Below are positions 32,437-43,235 of a stretch of 64,000 nt of DNA, piece after piece. The notes beneath the pieces are model-generated. The model made no database searches and was not told where the DNA came from. It saw nothing but the letters and a program-made list of their open reading frames with translations. Position 1 is the stretch's first letter; every line of letters starts with the position of its first letter. Location of the stretch: positions 62,001 through 126,000 of the forward strand of contig CAVXXI010000003.1 in the NCBI GenBank assembly GCA_963765725.1, given 5' to 3'. The stretch comes from DASQEH01 sp963765725. GTDB taxonomy: Bacteria > Actinomycetota > Actinomycetes > Propionibacteriales > Nocardioidaceae. Position numbers and translations under genes: made by a program.

Positions 32437-33393
32437 GTGGAAACCGGTTGCGGAGTGGGCCCAGATTTAGTCATTGCCGGGGCCGCACGCTGCGGAACAT
32501 CATTTCTCGCCGCCCGGCTCGCGCAGCATCCAGCAATTGATCCAGGCTCGGTCAAAGAACCTAACTACTTCAGTCGAAATTATGACCGGGGACAGGAGTG
32601 GTATTCCAGCCTCTTTGATCCACGCCACCCCGGACTCATCCGCTTGGACGCCAGTGTCTCCTACACTTTCCCTCAGCATTCGGAAGCGCTTGGTCGCCTC
32701 GCTGGTGACGCGCCGAACGTTCGGGTCGTCTATGCCGTTCGTGACCCAATCACTCGGGCAATGTCACACTATAGGCTTCTTCACACGTATTTCCAGAATG
32801 AAGCATCGCAAACGTTCGGCGTTGCGGTAGAGAAGAACCCTGTTTACGCAGGCTCCAGCGACTACGCGCACTGGCTCGACCTGCTGAATTCTTATTTCAG
32901 TCCCGAGCAGCTTCTCGTCATACCATTCAATGCCCTCGTGGGGCCTGACAGCGATGCGGTGATCAGCAGTATGTGCTCAAGCTTCCTCAACATGGCTCCT
33001 CCACCCATGGGCACGGAACTCGCACAGACGCATCGCAACGACGTTGTGACGTTCCGGACTGGCTTCCTCAGAGCCGCCAGCCGTCAACTTCGCAGAAGTC
33101 CCTACTATCCGATCGTCCGAAAGCAGTTGGGCCCACAGCGGCTACGTAAACTGCGGCGGATCGTCACGCGTGAAGTGCCGGCCCTCAGCACTGAGGCGAT
33201 GTGGTTGTCTTGCACTCCATCCCAGCAGGAGAGCCTCACACGCGTGGCGAAGTACGCCAATATGGCTGTTGAGCGCCAGTTGGAAGTGCAAGGCGAACGA
33301 ACTGGTTTGGAGCTGCTCGGGTACTGGAGAGCGCCGGATCGAACGGACACCGTCCCGGGCATATCTGACCAACTTCTGGACGGCCATGAATAG
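32437..33393 (+). CDS. sulfotransferase 2
   Basis: 318 residues, intact, with the start set by the AAGGAGG site. It has a PAPS-dependent sulfotransferase fold: the 5'-PSB loop is 'PDLVIAGAARCGTSFLAARL', the 3'-PB is 'NVRVVYAVRDPITRAMSHYR', and 'FSPEQLLVIPFNALVGPDSD' is the later beta-strand with the conserved PFE-like element. It would transfer sulfate from PAPS to a sugar hydroxyl. It is the first of three consecutive sulfotransferase genes and overlaps the next by 8 bp, indicating an operon. Confidence 0.9.
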   Translation: METGCGVGPDLVIAGAARCGTSFLAARLAQHPAIDPGSVKEPNYFSRNYDRGQEWYSSLFDPRHPGLIRLDASVSYTFPQHSEALGRLAGDAPNVRVVYAVRDPITRAMSHYRLLHTYFQNEASQTFGVAVEKNPVYAGSSDYAHWLDLLNSYFSPEQLLVIPFNALVGPDSDAVISSMCSSFLNMAPPPMGTELAQTHRNDVVTFRTGFLRAASRQLRRSPYYPIVRKQLGPQRLRKLRRIVTREVPALSTEAMWLSCTPSQQESLTRVAKYANMAVERQLEVQGERTGLELLGYWRAPDRTDTVPGISDQLLDGHE

Positions 33394-34295
33394 GTTTCCG
33401 GAACTGTACCTAATAGGAGCACCGAAGGCTGGCACTACGTCACTGGCGAGTTGGCTCTCGGAACACCCTGATGTTTACTTCTCCGTTCCCAAGGAGCCGT
33501 TCTACTGGGCTTTCGACTACCCCCGACTGCGCCATCATTATGGTTTTGACACGGTCGAGTCGTACAGCGGCCTGTTCTCATCTGAAACCGCCGCGAGACG
33601 CATTAACAAGGGCCGAGGGGTCTACTGTCTACCTGTACTCTGAGACGGCGGTCCCCGCTATTCTGGAAAACGTCGGGAGGCCGCGATTCATCGTAGCGCT
33701 TCGAAATCCTATCGACCTCATCGTCTCCTATCATCGCACGCAGTTGGTCACCCTGAATGAGAACGAATGGGATTTCGCTACTGCTTGGCAACGCAGCCTG
33801 AGTGGAGTACTTCCGCCGACAAACCCTCTTGACGAGAAGTTACTCGATTATCCTCGTGTCGCTCGACTGGGCGCAGCTATGGAACGTCTGCTATCACTCG
33901 TACCTGAAGAGGACGTTCACGTCATCCTCTTCGAGTCACTTGTGCAGCGCCCTGCCCCCACTTGGCGAGAGCTCCTGAGCTTCGCTCAACTGCCGGCGTC
34001 CTTCGTGCCCGATTTCGCCGTGCGAAACGCCAGCGACAAGATGTACCGCTCGCGCCTTCTCCGCCAATTGACGCACAGACCACCGCGCGCACTCGACGGG
34101 CCTGTGCGCCAGCTTCGGCAGTGGTCACGAACGACTAATAGCTCAGTTGTGTCGAAGTTGAAACGGTCGATGTGGCGAGGCGAGGAACGCCCCGCCATAA
34201 CACAAGAGACGAGGCGCCGAGTGCGGTCGGATCTCCGCGATGACATCGAACTGCTGTCACAACTGCTTCGGATTGATCTATCACAGTGGCGATGA
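33386..34295 (+). pseudogene. sulfotransferase 3 (one frameshift)
   Basis: ATG 33386 overlaps the stop of sulfotransferase 2. 'LYLIGAPKAGTTSLASWLSE' (PAPS loop) with 'SVPKEPFYWAFDYPRLRHHY' opens the domain. The frame shifts near 33615 and continues with 'VYLYSETAVPAILENVGRPR', 'FIVALRNPIDLIVSYHRTQL' (3'-phosphate site) and 'EDVHVILFESLVQRPAPTWR'. Coverage to 'RVRSDLRDDIELLSQLLRID' is complete. One indel separates it from being intact. Confidence 0.85.
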
Positions 34296-34399
34296 CTTCG
34301 TTCGAAGGGCTATGGTATCTCTCACCCTCTGGCGCCGCCGTACCGTGAAGCGTCAATCGCCAATGACCTGCCGATCGGCGTCAGCAAGGAGCACAGCGA

Positions 34400-35329
34400 A
34401 TGCCACAAGTCGTTCCCAACTTCCTCATCATCGGCGCCGGACGCTCAGGAACGACCGGTCTTGCGGAGGGCCTCAAAACCCATCCATCTGTCTTCATCAC
34501 CGAGCCCAAAGAACCACATTACTTCGCCTTGCACGGCAGTACCGTGAGTTTCCGGGGTCCCGGAGACGCGGCTACCATCAACCGGGTGGCCGTAACCGAC
34601 CAGGGCAGGTATCTCGCACTCTACCCCTCAGGCAGCCGGTACCTTTGTTTGGGCGACGGATCTGTTTCCACGCTCTTCTATTACGACAAGTCGATCCCCG
34701 CAATTCTGGCAATGAATCCCGAGATGCGTTTGGTGGTCATCCTGCGTGAGCCGGTCGACCGAGCCTACTCCGCGTATCAGTACATGCGCGCCCGTGGCTT
34801 CGAGCCGGAGCCGAACTTCCTGGACGCTATCGCGCAAGAGCCGCAACGGACCCGTCAGGGCTGGCACCACCTGTGGCACTACATGGCAATGAGCCGTTAT
34901 GCCGATGCACTGGCAGCCTTTCTCAGCCGTTTTGACGCCGAGCAAGTTGGAGTCTGGTTCTATGATGACCTGGCGAGCGACTACGAAGGCACGGTGAGCG
35001 AGGTCCTTCGCTTCATAGGTGCGCCACCCACGGTTGGTGAGGCCACGGGAGTACCTCGAGTCAATGTCTCAGGAACGCATCGACTCCCCGCCTTCCAGAG
35101 TCTTGTGTGGGCGGCTACCCGACACGAGTCGTTGCGAAGGGCGGTTAAACGAATGACGACCTTTCGTATGCGAGAGACAGTGCGGAGGGTGACGCTCCGG
35201 CACACGGATGTGGACGCCGGTGCGCGGGCGCAACTCGCACCTGAGTTTGCTGATGACCTGATCCGACTGGCTTCCATCTTGCAGGCATATAAGCAGCCGC
35301 TCTGGCTATCACAATGGAGCGAGCGCTAG
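34400..35329 (+). CDS. sulfotransferase 4
   Basis: 309 residues, intact. 'PNFLIIGAGRSGTTGLAEGL' is the PAPS 5' loop, 'EPKEPHYFALHG' is the family's substrate-entry motif, 'MRLVVILREPVDRAYSAYQY' is the 3'-phosphate site, and 'AEQVGVWFYDDLASDYEGTV' plus 'DLIRLASILQAYKQPLWLSQ' match the C-terminal part. It lies 105 bp after sulfotransferase 3 on the same strand. Confidence 0.92.
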   Translation: MPQVVPNFLIIGAGRSGTTGLAEGLKTHPSVFITEPKEPHYFALHGSTVSFRGPGDAATINRVAVTDQGRYLALYPSGSRYLCLGDGSVSTLFYYDKSIPAILAMNPEMRLVVILREPVDRAYSAYQYMRARGFEPEPNFLDAIAQEPQRTRQGWHHLWHYMAMSRYADALAAFLSRFDAEQVGVWFYDDLASDYEGTVSEVLRFIGAPPTVGEATGVPRVNVSGTHRLPAFQSLVWAATRHESLRRAVKRMTTFRMRETVRRVTLRHTDVDAGARAQLAPEFADDLIRLASILQAYKQPLWLSQWSER

Positions 35330-35435
35330 ACGCATCATTGTGAGGATCCACAGGGGCCATCATTGATGTGTATCGTGACCTGATCAGCGTCGATGCTCTG
35401 AGCGATTGAGAAACGTCCTTCAAGCTGGTTTGTCC

Positions 35436-36817
35436 TCAGTCGCCAATCAGGCCAGGGACGAGCCGTGAAGAATGCGCCGAACCTGAGGGCGCGTGCCCCG
35501 TCGGAATTTCCCGCCGAGAACCGCCGGTGACATATGCGACAACGCACCACAGAGGAGCGAGCCAGATACCGAAGTAGAGAGGCATTTCCGCGGACCAGCC
35601 TAACTGGAAGACATAGATCGTGGAAACCAAGGCGATACCGAGGTTGAGTCCACTGCCATAGGATCGTCTCTGTGCGCAGGTGATCCAGCCTAGTGTCAGA
35701 CCGGACAGCAGGCCCCCGAACAGGATCCCCACGGCACCGAAGTTCAAGTACCAAAGGGTAGGGGCGCCAATGGGCCAACCATTGACGATGTTAGGTTGGT
35801 ATAACGCCCTGAACCATCGACCTGAGACGACTGTTGGGGGTTTGCCCGACCAAACCAGTCTTGGAACTGCGCCTTCTAGACCGAGCGCAAAATCTTCTCC
35901 CATGCGGTAAGGATACTCTTTCGGCCAGTCGCGAAATGCCAACATCGACGCATCAAAGTAGATTGAGTTGGTGGCAAGTGAGATCTGTCTGAAGGTGCCC
36001 GCACTGGAGACGACCGGTTGCACCTCACCTCGAGTCAATGAGTCCCTCGCCACGCGCAAGCCTGCCGACATCAAGATGACTATCAAAACGGCGAGCAGCA
36101 CCCGCGCAAACACTTTTGATGGCGAGTTTCTTAGACGTTCTGGCACTGTCCCCAGCAGCAGCATCACCCCGACTATGACGAAAGTGCTTCGTTGCCCCCA
36201 CAAAAAAACGTAGAAGCCGTTGAGGAGACCACATAGGAGCCAGACGTAAGCAGCGGTGGAACGGCGGCCATCAGGAGTGCGGCGCAACTGAAGGAATGTG
36301 GCGGTGGCGACAATCGCCCCGATGGCGGAAGGTATTTTGAGTACATACAGACCAGTCAGGGTCTTCTGTATTTTGACAGAATAAATCAACGCACCGACAC
36401 CACCATATCGTGCCACCAGAGCAGCCGAAATCAATGTCCCAAAAGCTGTTAGAGCAGCGCTGGCGAACATCATTCGTCGCGGTGAGGGCTCGCCCTTCGC
36501 GAAAAACAGCGAGCCGGGTGGATTGATGAGTTTGATCATTACGTAGGCGCCCCACGCGAACAGGGCGAGGTAAGCAGACAACCACAGCAGCGTTACGGCA
36601 GCTAGCGCAGGCGATTTCGAGGCGTCGAAGAACTGCCCGGGAAACGGCGAGTCAAGGCCGAGCGTGAACAGCAGAGGGCGCAGCCCGTAGAACATGCTGA
36701 AGGTGAGGACGAAGATCGCGATGACGTCCTTGATGCCCGCCGCGAGCCTGAAACCGATAAATGCAAGCACGGCGAAGAACACACATGCCGACAAAACAAC
36801 GAGGGAGTTGCAGTCAT
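35436..36817 (-). CDS. Wzy-like O-antigen/exopolysaccharide polymerase
   Basis: About 455 residues with ten or more hydrophobic segments, e.g. 'VIAIFVLTFSMFYGLRPLLF' and 'ALFAWGAYVMIKLINPPGSL'. A large loop near 'VPRLVWSGKPPTVVSGRWFR' is typical of oligosaccharide repeat-unit polymerases. GGAGGAATC before ATG 36817 is the best ribosome site, but that ATG is in a different frame, so a missing base within the first ten codons is likely. It would polymerise repeat units at the outer membrane face after Wzx flipping. Confidence 0.82.
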
Positions 36818-37583
36818 GATTCCCTCCTCGTCTCGGCTGCGCCACCTGGCGGCACGGGGCGCTGGCCTCTCTCTGAGCATATCTTCCCTGTATGCCCGAA
36901 GGTACCTTGGTCCAACCTTGCGCGGACCGCAAAAGGCAACATCTCTTCAGAGTGACGAGATGTGCTCGGGGAGTCGCGCCCAGCCGGCGATGTGTACAAC
37001 CATGGTGACTAGCTGGGATGATTACTTCCACAAGCAGCCCGTGACCAAAGCGCACCCAAGGCAGCGACGAGATTGCACGTAAGCTCTCCTGCCTTGCGGG
37101 TCCACTCGTCAAGAGAACGATCCGACGATCGCTCACGCCCCACGTTGACGCCGCGAGATGCGCCGGAGACGCCAACATCGTCTGGGACGGCCAACCTACA
37201 CATGGCTCCCGCCGCGGTCCTACATACCTCCGGTGAAGTGGTCGCGCATGGCATCGAGAGGGTGCCCAGTCGACAGCGCGCCGCTGCAGCCGTGAGGCTC
37301 CACTTGCACCCGCGCGTCAGTGAAATCGAAAAGGCCGTAAATGCGATGCTGGGCGTCATTATTGGACTCGGCCCGAGTAGTGCAGGCAAGCGATCGACGG
37401 TCTCGAGCCAACGGAATGCTCCTACCCGTGGCCCCTCCCCGCCGTCACTCTGCTTGACGGCGGCTCGTAAGCAGAGCCTGCGGCGGCCCAGTCGACTCGG
37501 CGGCGCCGGCACGCGTGAATCGCCCCTCGAGCGGCGAACAGGCCGTCCCGCGCTCCCCGTGCATGGTGGTTACACTACGGCCA
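36818..37583. other. 766-bp stretch with no recognisable gene
   Basis: Open frames exist on both strands, but none has family motifs, a ribosome site or consistent codon bias. A plus-strand frame containing HVDAARCAGDANIVWDG could be a remnant of something, but I cannot identify it. Confidence 0.5.
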
Positions 37584-38773
37584 ATGCGCATCCTCCAGCT
37601 GCACAATCACCACGCCACTCTTGGTGGCGCCATGGAAGTGCTCGCACACGAGGCCGAACTGCTGGACGGCGCGGGCCACGCCGTAGAACAATATACGCTG
37701 CCAGCAACCGATGATCTGGACCTCTCCGCGGTCCGGGCCGGACTCAAGGCCATATGGAATGTGGAAGCCTGCAGGCATATCGAGGCCCAAATAGAGCGGT
37801 TTCGTCCTGACGTCGTGCACGTCCAGTATCCCATTTTGCCCGTTGATGTCACCTGCTGTCTTCAGGACGGCTGCCCGGGCCGGATACCTGGCGTCACAAC
37901 GCTCCACAGTTTCCGATACTCCTGTATAGCGGGCACGTGCGTGCGGGATAACCGGATCTGCGAAGACTGCGTAGGTAGTCGCGCTAAATTGGCAGGGCTT
38001 CGGCACCGTTGCCTTCCGCTCCAGCGTAGGCGCAAGCACAGCGCTTGCTCCCGAGCCTTGGTGTACACCGCATGATTGGCACATTCAGTCGTGACGTGAG
38101 CAGATACCTAACGCTGACGGAGTTTGCCCGGAGACTTCTTATTGCGCGATCGCTTGGGAGAGTCAAAGGTGTGGGTCAAACCGAACTCCGTGCCTGATCC
38201 GGGTGCTGCTGCGTCACCGGGACAACCCAAGACCCTTTGCCGTCTTCGCTGGTCGCCTTCTCGACATCAAAGGCGTCCGAACCCTGCTTGATGCCTCAAT
38301 GTGCTTCTTCGATGTGGCAGCGACACTCAAGATTGCGGGAGACGGTGCCCTCTCCATCTTCCCTTCGTCGAAGACTGTGCTCGGAGGGATGGTTGCCATC
38401 GAGTACTTGGGTTGGGTCTCCGAAGCGGAAATCACTGAACTGTTCGGACGAGCCCAGCTCGTGATCGTCCCGGTCGGAGTGGTACGAAGGCTTCCCGTTG
38501 GTGATCCTGCGCAGTCTTTCTGTCGGTACACCTCTTGTCGTGGCGAATCTCGAGAACTTCGCGGAGGAGGTAGTCAGGCATGGTACCGGGTGGTCGTTTC
38601 CAGTAGGTGATTCTGGCTCGCTGGCAATATTGCTCCGAGACCTTTTCAATCAGCCGGGAAACTCCAAGGATGCTCGTCGAGCGGCTCGTGCGTCTTATCT
38701 TGAAACCTACTCACCCACGGCCAATCTGCGCTCCCTAGAAAGAGTATATGCAGAGGTCGGACGCGGTCGCTAG
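37584..38773 (+). pseudogene. GT4-family glycosyltransferase broken by several frameshifts
   Basis: From ATG 37584 (MRILQLHNHHATLGGAMEVL) it reads 'RPDVVHVQYPILPVDVTCCL', 'VTTLHSFRYSCIAGTCVRDN' and 'RICEDCVGSRAKLAGLRHRC', the N-terminal block of GT4 enzymes with a CxxC-containing loop. Later frames give RYLTLTEFARRLLIARSLG, FAVFAGRLLDIKGVRTLLDA and, after a further shift near 38490, 'LVILRSLSVGTPLVVANLEN' with 'EEVVRHGTGWSFPVGDSGS'. The domain order is complete, with at least three indels. Confidence 0.78.
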
Positions 38774-39450
38774 GCTTGGACGAGGCTTTTGCCAACGCAT
38801 CCGTCAGGTGCTTCGCCGCGGCCAGTGCGCCGGTGCAACGGCTTGGTATTGCTCGGTCCTTTAACTCGTTCGTGCCTTGTTTTGGCGGGCCAGCGGACCA
38901 CCACTGACCGAGCTTTTTCGGTTGTACGTCAGTCGACAGTCGTCGGCCCGCCCACCATGCTCGGCCAGCTCTTGAGGTTGCCGGACTGGCCGGAGATGGT
39001 CGACCTTGCTGTAGGCACAGTGGCGGGCATGACGGAGAGCAGTCGCATATCCAGGGCGCCAGGTTCATTGCTGGTTGACCGAGTACAACGGTGTACAGAC
39101 GCCGCGGTCCCGCACCTGTGGCGGCGATTTCAGGTGTGACACCAGGACAGGTTCTCGCTTGGCTTCTCGTGGACGTGGCCGCTTGGGTCACGCCTCCACG
39201 TCGCGCCCCGCTGGATCCAGCGTCAGCCGAGCAGCCGCACGACGCTAGGCCGGTCTGCTGCGCGCCGAACCCTGAGCCCTTCATGGTCTCAACTGATCGA
39301 CCAGACACCCCGCTGTCGACAGTATGATCGCTGTCACGCCATCGAACGAACACGATAGACCTCGGGCGAGCTTGGCGAGCGCGCTGGGTTACTCTTGCCT
39401 GGCGAAATGACGAGTTTGTACCGCGATGGACGACGCAGTCGGAGGCTCCC
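38774..39450. other. 677-bp stretch with no recognisable gene
   Basis: A long minus-strand frame (38646-39476) and shorter plus-strand ones cross it, but none shows a family motif. It may hold the promoter of the Wzz/BY-kinase gene. I see no repeat or palindrome worth naming. Confidence 0.5.
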
Positions 39451-40941
39451 ATGCCAGATGAACCGGAGACACCCACTCAGAACCGCGCCAAGGTGGTGCG
39501 GCGGCGCTGGTGGCTCATCGCACTCGTCACCCTGCTCCTCCTCGGCATCGGCTTGCTGTTCTCACTTCAGCGCACGCCCGTATACCAGGCGCAAGCGTTG
39601 CTCCTGCTGGATTCGGCTCAAGTCGCCACCGGCGACGCCGGTTCCGCAGTCCAGTCCGAGGAAGTGGCCACGCAGCAGATGGTCGTCGAGTCACGCCCCG
39701 TGGCACAACTCGTCGCCAAGGCGCTCGGCTCCACCGAGAACCAGACAACCTCCTCAACTCCCTCACCGTCGCGCCAGTCGGAGCCACTCGAGTACTCCGA
39801 ATCACGGTTGCAAACAGCAGTCCGACCGAAGCCGCAAAAATCGCGAACTCATTCGCCAGTTCGTACCTAGCGTATCAAAAGACCCAGACTGCACCAGCCA
39901 CGGGCACATCCTCATCAGCCAAGGGCACATCCTCGTCGGTGGGTGAGATTCTCGTTCCTGCAGTAACCAATCGCACACCATCGGACCCCAAACCGGCCGT
40001 CACGGCCGTCCTCTGCGCCCTTCTCGGCCTGCTGCTTGGGCTGACGCTCGCCTTTGTCGTCGAGCGCTTTGATGACGGTATCCGGGATGAGGAGGCGCTG
40101 CATGCTGCCCTCGGCAGCGTTCCCGTTTTCGGGGAGCATCCCCCGCTCGCGAGACATTGGACACGGCCTGTTGGCAACCGTGACGGAACCCTTCTCTCCG
40201 GCAGCGGAAGCATACCGAGCCTTAGGTACAAGTATCCGCTTCCTCCTCGCTGTCAATGACCGTGACCAAAGTCACCAGGCCCGCGGCCGTTCACTCCTGG
40301 TCACCTCTGCCGGACCTAAAGAGGGCAAGAGCCTTGTTGCGGCTAACCTGGCTGTCGCGGCTGCACGCACCGGAATGACTGTGGCCCTCGTCGACGGTGA
40401 TCTTCGGGAGCCGCGACAGGCTGTCCTCTTTTCAGTGCAGCCTGCAGCGGGGCTGTCCGATGTGCTCGTCGGGACCACCGCCATCGGGACGCGCTGGCCA
40501 CGACTGGAATTGAAGGTCTTGTCGTGCTCCCCGCGGGAACCATCCCACCAATCCGGCGGAGGATTGTTGGCGTCGGACAGCATGCGAGGGCTAGTGCTAG
40601 AACTCACGACTCGATTCGATCTCGTTATTTTCGACAGCTCGCCGGTGTTGGGGGTTGCCGACACCCTCGAACTTGCGCCTCTCGCGGACTCTTCGTTGCT
40701 TGTTACCCGACCTGGCCTGGCGAGGAAGCGCACCGTTCAAGCAGCGCTACAGCGTATTCAGCGGGTTGGAGGGACCATTTCTGGCGGCGTCCTAAACGAC
40801 TCGGTCAACAACCAGTTGCGCCGCTCCACACCCAGTCGGGGCGGAACGGGCTCGGCGAGCGCTCGGCAAGCCGAACCGCAGGAATTGGCAATCTCTAGGG
40901 ACCAGGACGGTGGGAGCCGGCATGCAGAAGCCCAAGAGTGA
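39451..40941 (+). pseudogene. Wzz-domain / BY-kinase (CpsD-like) chain-length regulator with frameshifts
   Basis: The Wzz part is 'RRRWWLIALVTLLLLGIGLL' (TM1), YQAQALLLLDSAQVATGDAG, and after a shift near 39750 'LNSLTVAPVGATRVLRITVA' and 'VTAVLCALLGLLLGLTLAFV' (TM2). After a shift near 40140 comes the cytoplasmic ATPase: Walker A SAGPKEGKSLVAANLAVAA, Walker A' 'TVALVDGDLREPRQAVLF', Walker B FDLVIFDSSPVLGVADTLEL. Two compensating indels bracket 40525-40565, where the expected LPAGTIPPNPAE text is in another frame. The C-terminal tail has no tyrosine cluster. It probably sets polymer length together with Wzy. Confidence 0.85.
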
Positions 40942-42176
40942 GTCATTTACAGCCTGCGCCGTCGCGTAGTCGCCCGAAATTCTGGATCGCTTTTGGGGTA
41001 ATTGCTGGCGCGCTAGTAGTGGTGCTCGCTCTCGTTGTTGCGAACAGTGCGGGAGTGTTGCACAGCGAGCAGCCGCCCGCCACTGGGCATGACGCCAATC
41101 TTGATCCGGATTCGTCGGGGCCCGCTCTGAGGTCCATCCCCTTGCGGCCGGAGACCTTCGGCGCTGTGGGGGACGGCGTGCACGATGACACAAGTGCCCT
41201 GCAAGAGGCCATAGACAAAGCTGATGGAAAACTTGTACAACTAAGCGCAAACGCGAACTATTTGTGCACGCGCTCCCTTCTCCTTCCTTCTCACACGACC
41301 CTAGAAGGGCCTCGATCCGCTTCGATAACCTTTTCCTGGACGCACAAGGGAGCAGATAGTGGCGGTGGCTTCTACATTGGAAACGCCGACCAGACTTCGG
41401 CGGAAACAGCGACATAATTATCAGCGGATTCTCCATTGTCGGTGCCGGTTCTGGGTTACCATCCGGCCCGCAAAGCGTGAACGCCAGTAGGAATGTCCCC
41501 ATGGTGCGTCTTCGTTCAGTCAGCTCATATATTGTTGCAAATCTCGATATAAGTTTGGCTCCCGGCATTTCTATTCTCTATCAAGGCTGTACGCACGGTA
41601 GAGTCATCAACAACTACGTCCACGACTCGGGTCGAGACGGCATAACGGGGACCTGGAGACATCGTAACCTGAGGGATATCCTTATTGCGGGCGACACCAT
41701 AGCTCAAGAGGGTGATCGCCGGAATCGCTGTGGTGGGGACGCCGCATGGAAGCCTGAACAGGGCCGCGCTACGCATGATATCCGAATGTATTCGTAACTG
41801 AACGGAGAAGCGTCGAAATCAAAACGGCTTATCCTGGGCCGACGCATAGCGCTTATTGCCATAAGGAGGTACTGGTCGTCGACAACACCATCGCAAACAG
41901 CGCGTCTTACGGCATCCTCATACAAAGCTCCGTACAAAGGGCAGCGTAAATCCGCGTGGACGACCATGGATCAGTGAACGAGTACCTTGGTCGGGAATAC
42001 TGTACTCAACAGTGCCCGGAACTGGGAGGGCTCTCGTATGCTCCCGGACGAACCCATGGGACAAGCGGTATGATGTCGCTGATGCGGCGATGATTCGGCT
42101 TAAAGGAAACGTCGTGCAGAGTCGAAAGGGCGTGACGTCGTCTCTTGCGCGATGCAGAGATTGCTGGCTGCGTTAA
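40938..42176 (+). pseudogene. membrane-anchored right-handed beta-helix (pectate-lyase-3-like) protein with frameshifts
   Basis: It starts at GTG 40938, overlapping the kinase stop by 4 bp. An N-terminal membrane anchor 'FWIAFGVIAGALVVVLALVV' precedes 'RPETFGAVGDGVHDDTSALQ', the signature start of Pectate_lyase_3/beta-helix domains. After frame changes the helix continues: SDIIISGFSIVGAGSG, 'YQGCTHGRVINNYVHDSGRD', 'VLVVDNTIANSASYGILIQS', NTVLNSARNWEGS and MIRLKGNVVQSRKG. Such proteins lyse, epimerise or bind polysaccharide outside the cell. It may act on the island's own polymer. Confidence 0.75.
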
Positions 42177-42337
42177 CCGGCTCAGGACAACGGCACGCTC
42201 GCGGGTGGCGCGAGGCAGTGGGGTCCAGCCCTGCAGACTGCCTGCGTGTTTCATCGGCCGGCCTTCATTCCCGACGCTCGGTGCAGGTCGCCAGCCTCGG
42301 TGCCCGCAGCGGGTTGGGGGCCGGGTAACATGCGTAA

Positions 42338-42631
42338 ATGTTACTGCCTTCCATCGCTCTCGTCTCGATCGTTCTGGCAAGCGCCTTATGCCTAGTGCGT
42401 CCGAGCCTCGGGTTGCTCCTTGTCGTAGGCGCGCTAGATCTGGTTTGGCTTTCCGTAAACGGAACGATCGAGGGGCCCGTCCTCGTGCGGCTCTCCCAGA
42501 CGCACGGCCTGACGCTCGCTGACCTGGCGGCCCTGGTCAGCCTTCCCGCGATTTGGGCGTCCTTGCGTTCGGCGCCATGGTGGAGCAGACTGCGACGCCG
42601 GGCCTCCCGCGACAAAACCCGCCAGCACTGA
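42338..42631 (+). CDS. small membrane protein of unknown function
   Basis: 97 residues. Two hydrophobic segments (LPSIALVSIVLASALCLV and LGLLLVVGALDLVWLSV), then a polar turn and a third weak one (LADLAALVSLPAIWASL), ending in a basic tail. No known family was recognised. It sits after the beta-helix gene on the same strand. Confidence 0.5.
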   Translation: MLLPSIALVSIVLASALCLVRPSLGLLLVVGALDLVWLSVNGTIEGPVLVRLSQTHGLTLADLAALVSLPAIWASLRSAPWWSRLRRRASRDKTRQH

Positions 42632-42768
42632 GATCCTTCGCCTTGGGTTAACCAGGGCTCGTAGTTTGGACGAGATGCCCCTGCGCCCTGCAACCACAAA
42701 TGTGAACGAGGGCTGAAACCGGACCTGGCGATGGTTTGAAAGTGGACCCTTGTGCTGGTTGTCATCGG

Positions 42769-43059
42769 TCAGTCGTCGATGGGGGGGTCGCGGGGGGTGG
42801 TCTTGAAGACGGCGTCATCGACGGACAGGTCACGACGCTCGACCACGACATGGCCAGCGTCACCGACGCCGAGGCGCGCAGCCTGGGCAGTGGCCGGGCC
42901 TTGGTGGGCCAACCCGAACCCGGTCCCGCGGTGCGCCGGGTCGGTGATGGTCTGGTGCTTGGCCCAGCGGCGTCGATGGCGCCCAACCGCGGTCCCGGCG
43001 CAGGTGATCGTGACTACTTGCGGCCAACCCAGCGGCGCACGGAAAACCAGCCGGGGCAT
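42769..43059 (-). pseudogene. IS21-family IstA transposase, C-terminal fragment
   Basis: GRHRRRWAKHQTITDPAH, followed after a short spacer by VVVERRDLSVDDAVF, matches the C-terminal end of IstA transposases of the IS21 family. No catalytic DDE part is on this strand and no IstB ATPase is visible. It is a decayed fragment, and the opposite strand next to it carries another IstA piece. Confidence 0.55.
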
Positions 43060-43235
43060 AGGGTGCAGTCCGATCTGTGGTTCCCACCCGCCTCGATCCC
43101 GCTGGGTGCCGGCCAGGCTCGTTTTCCGCCGCTGCGGGTGATGACCTCGGGTATTCGCGGATGCGGCGGGCGCTGATGATCCCGTCGCGAAGGGCGCCGG
43201 ACATGATTGCTGAGCGCTGGCGGTTGCTGCAGCTC
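43045..43235 (+). pseudogene. IS21-family IstA transposase, internal fragment
   Basis: 'HRVQSDLWFPPASIPLGAGQ' followed, after a one-base shift, by YSRMRRALMIPSRRAPDMIA resembles the DDE core region of actinobacterial IS21 transposases ('QCDLWFP...IPLG.GQ', then 'MIPSR..PD'). The similarity stops near 43235. It points toward the minus-strand fragment, so the two come from a rearranged or composite insertion. Confidence 0.5.
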
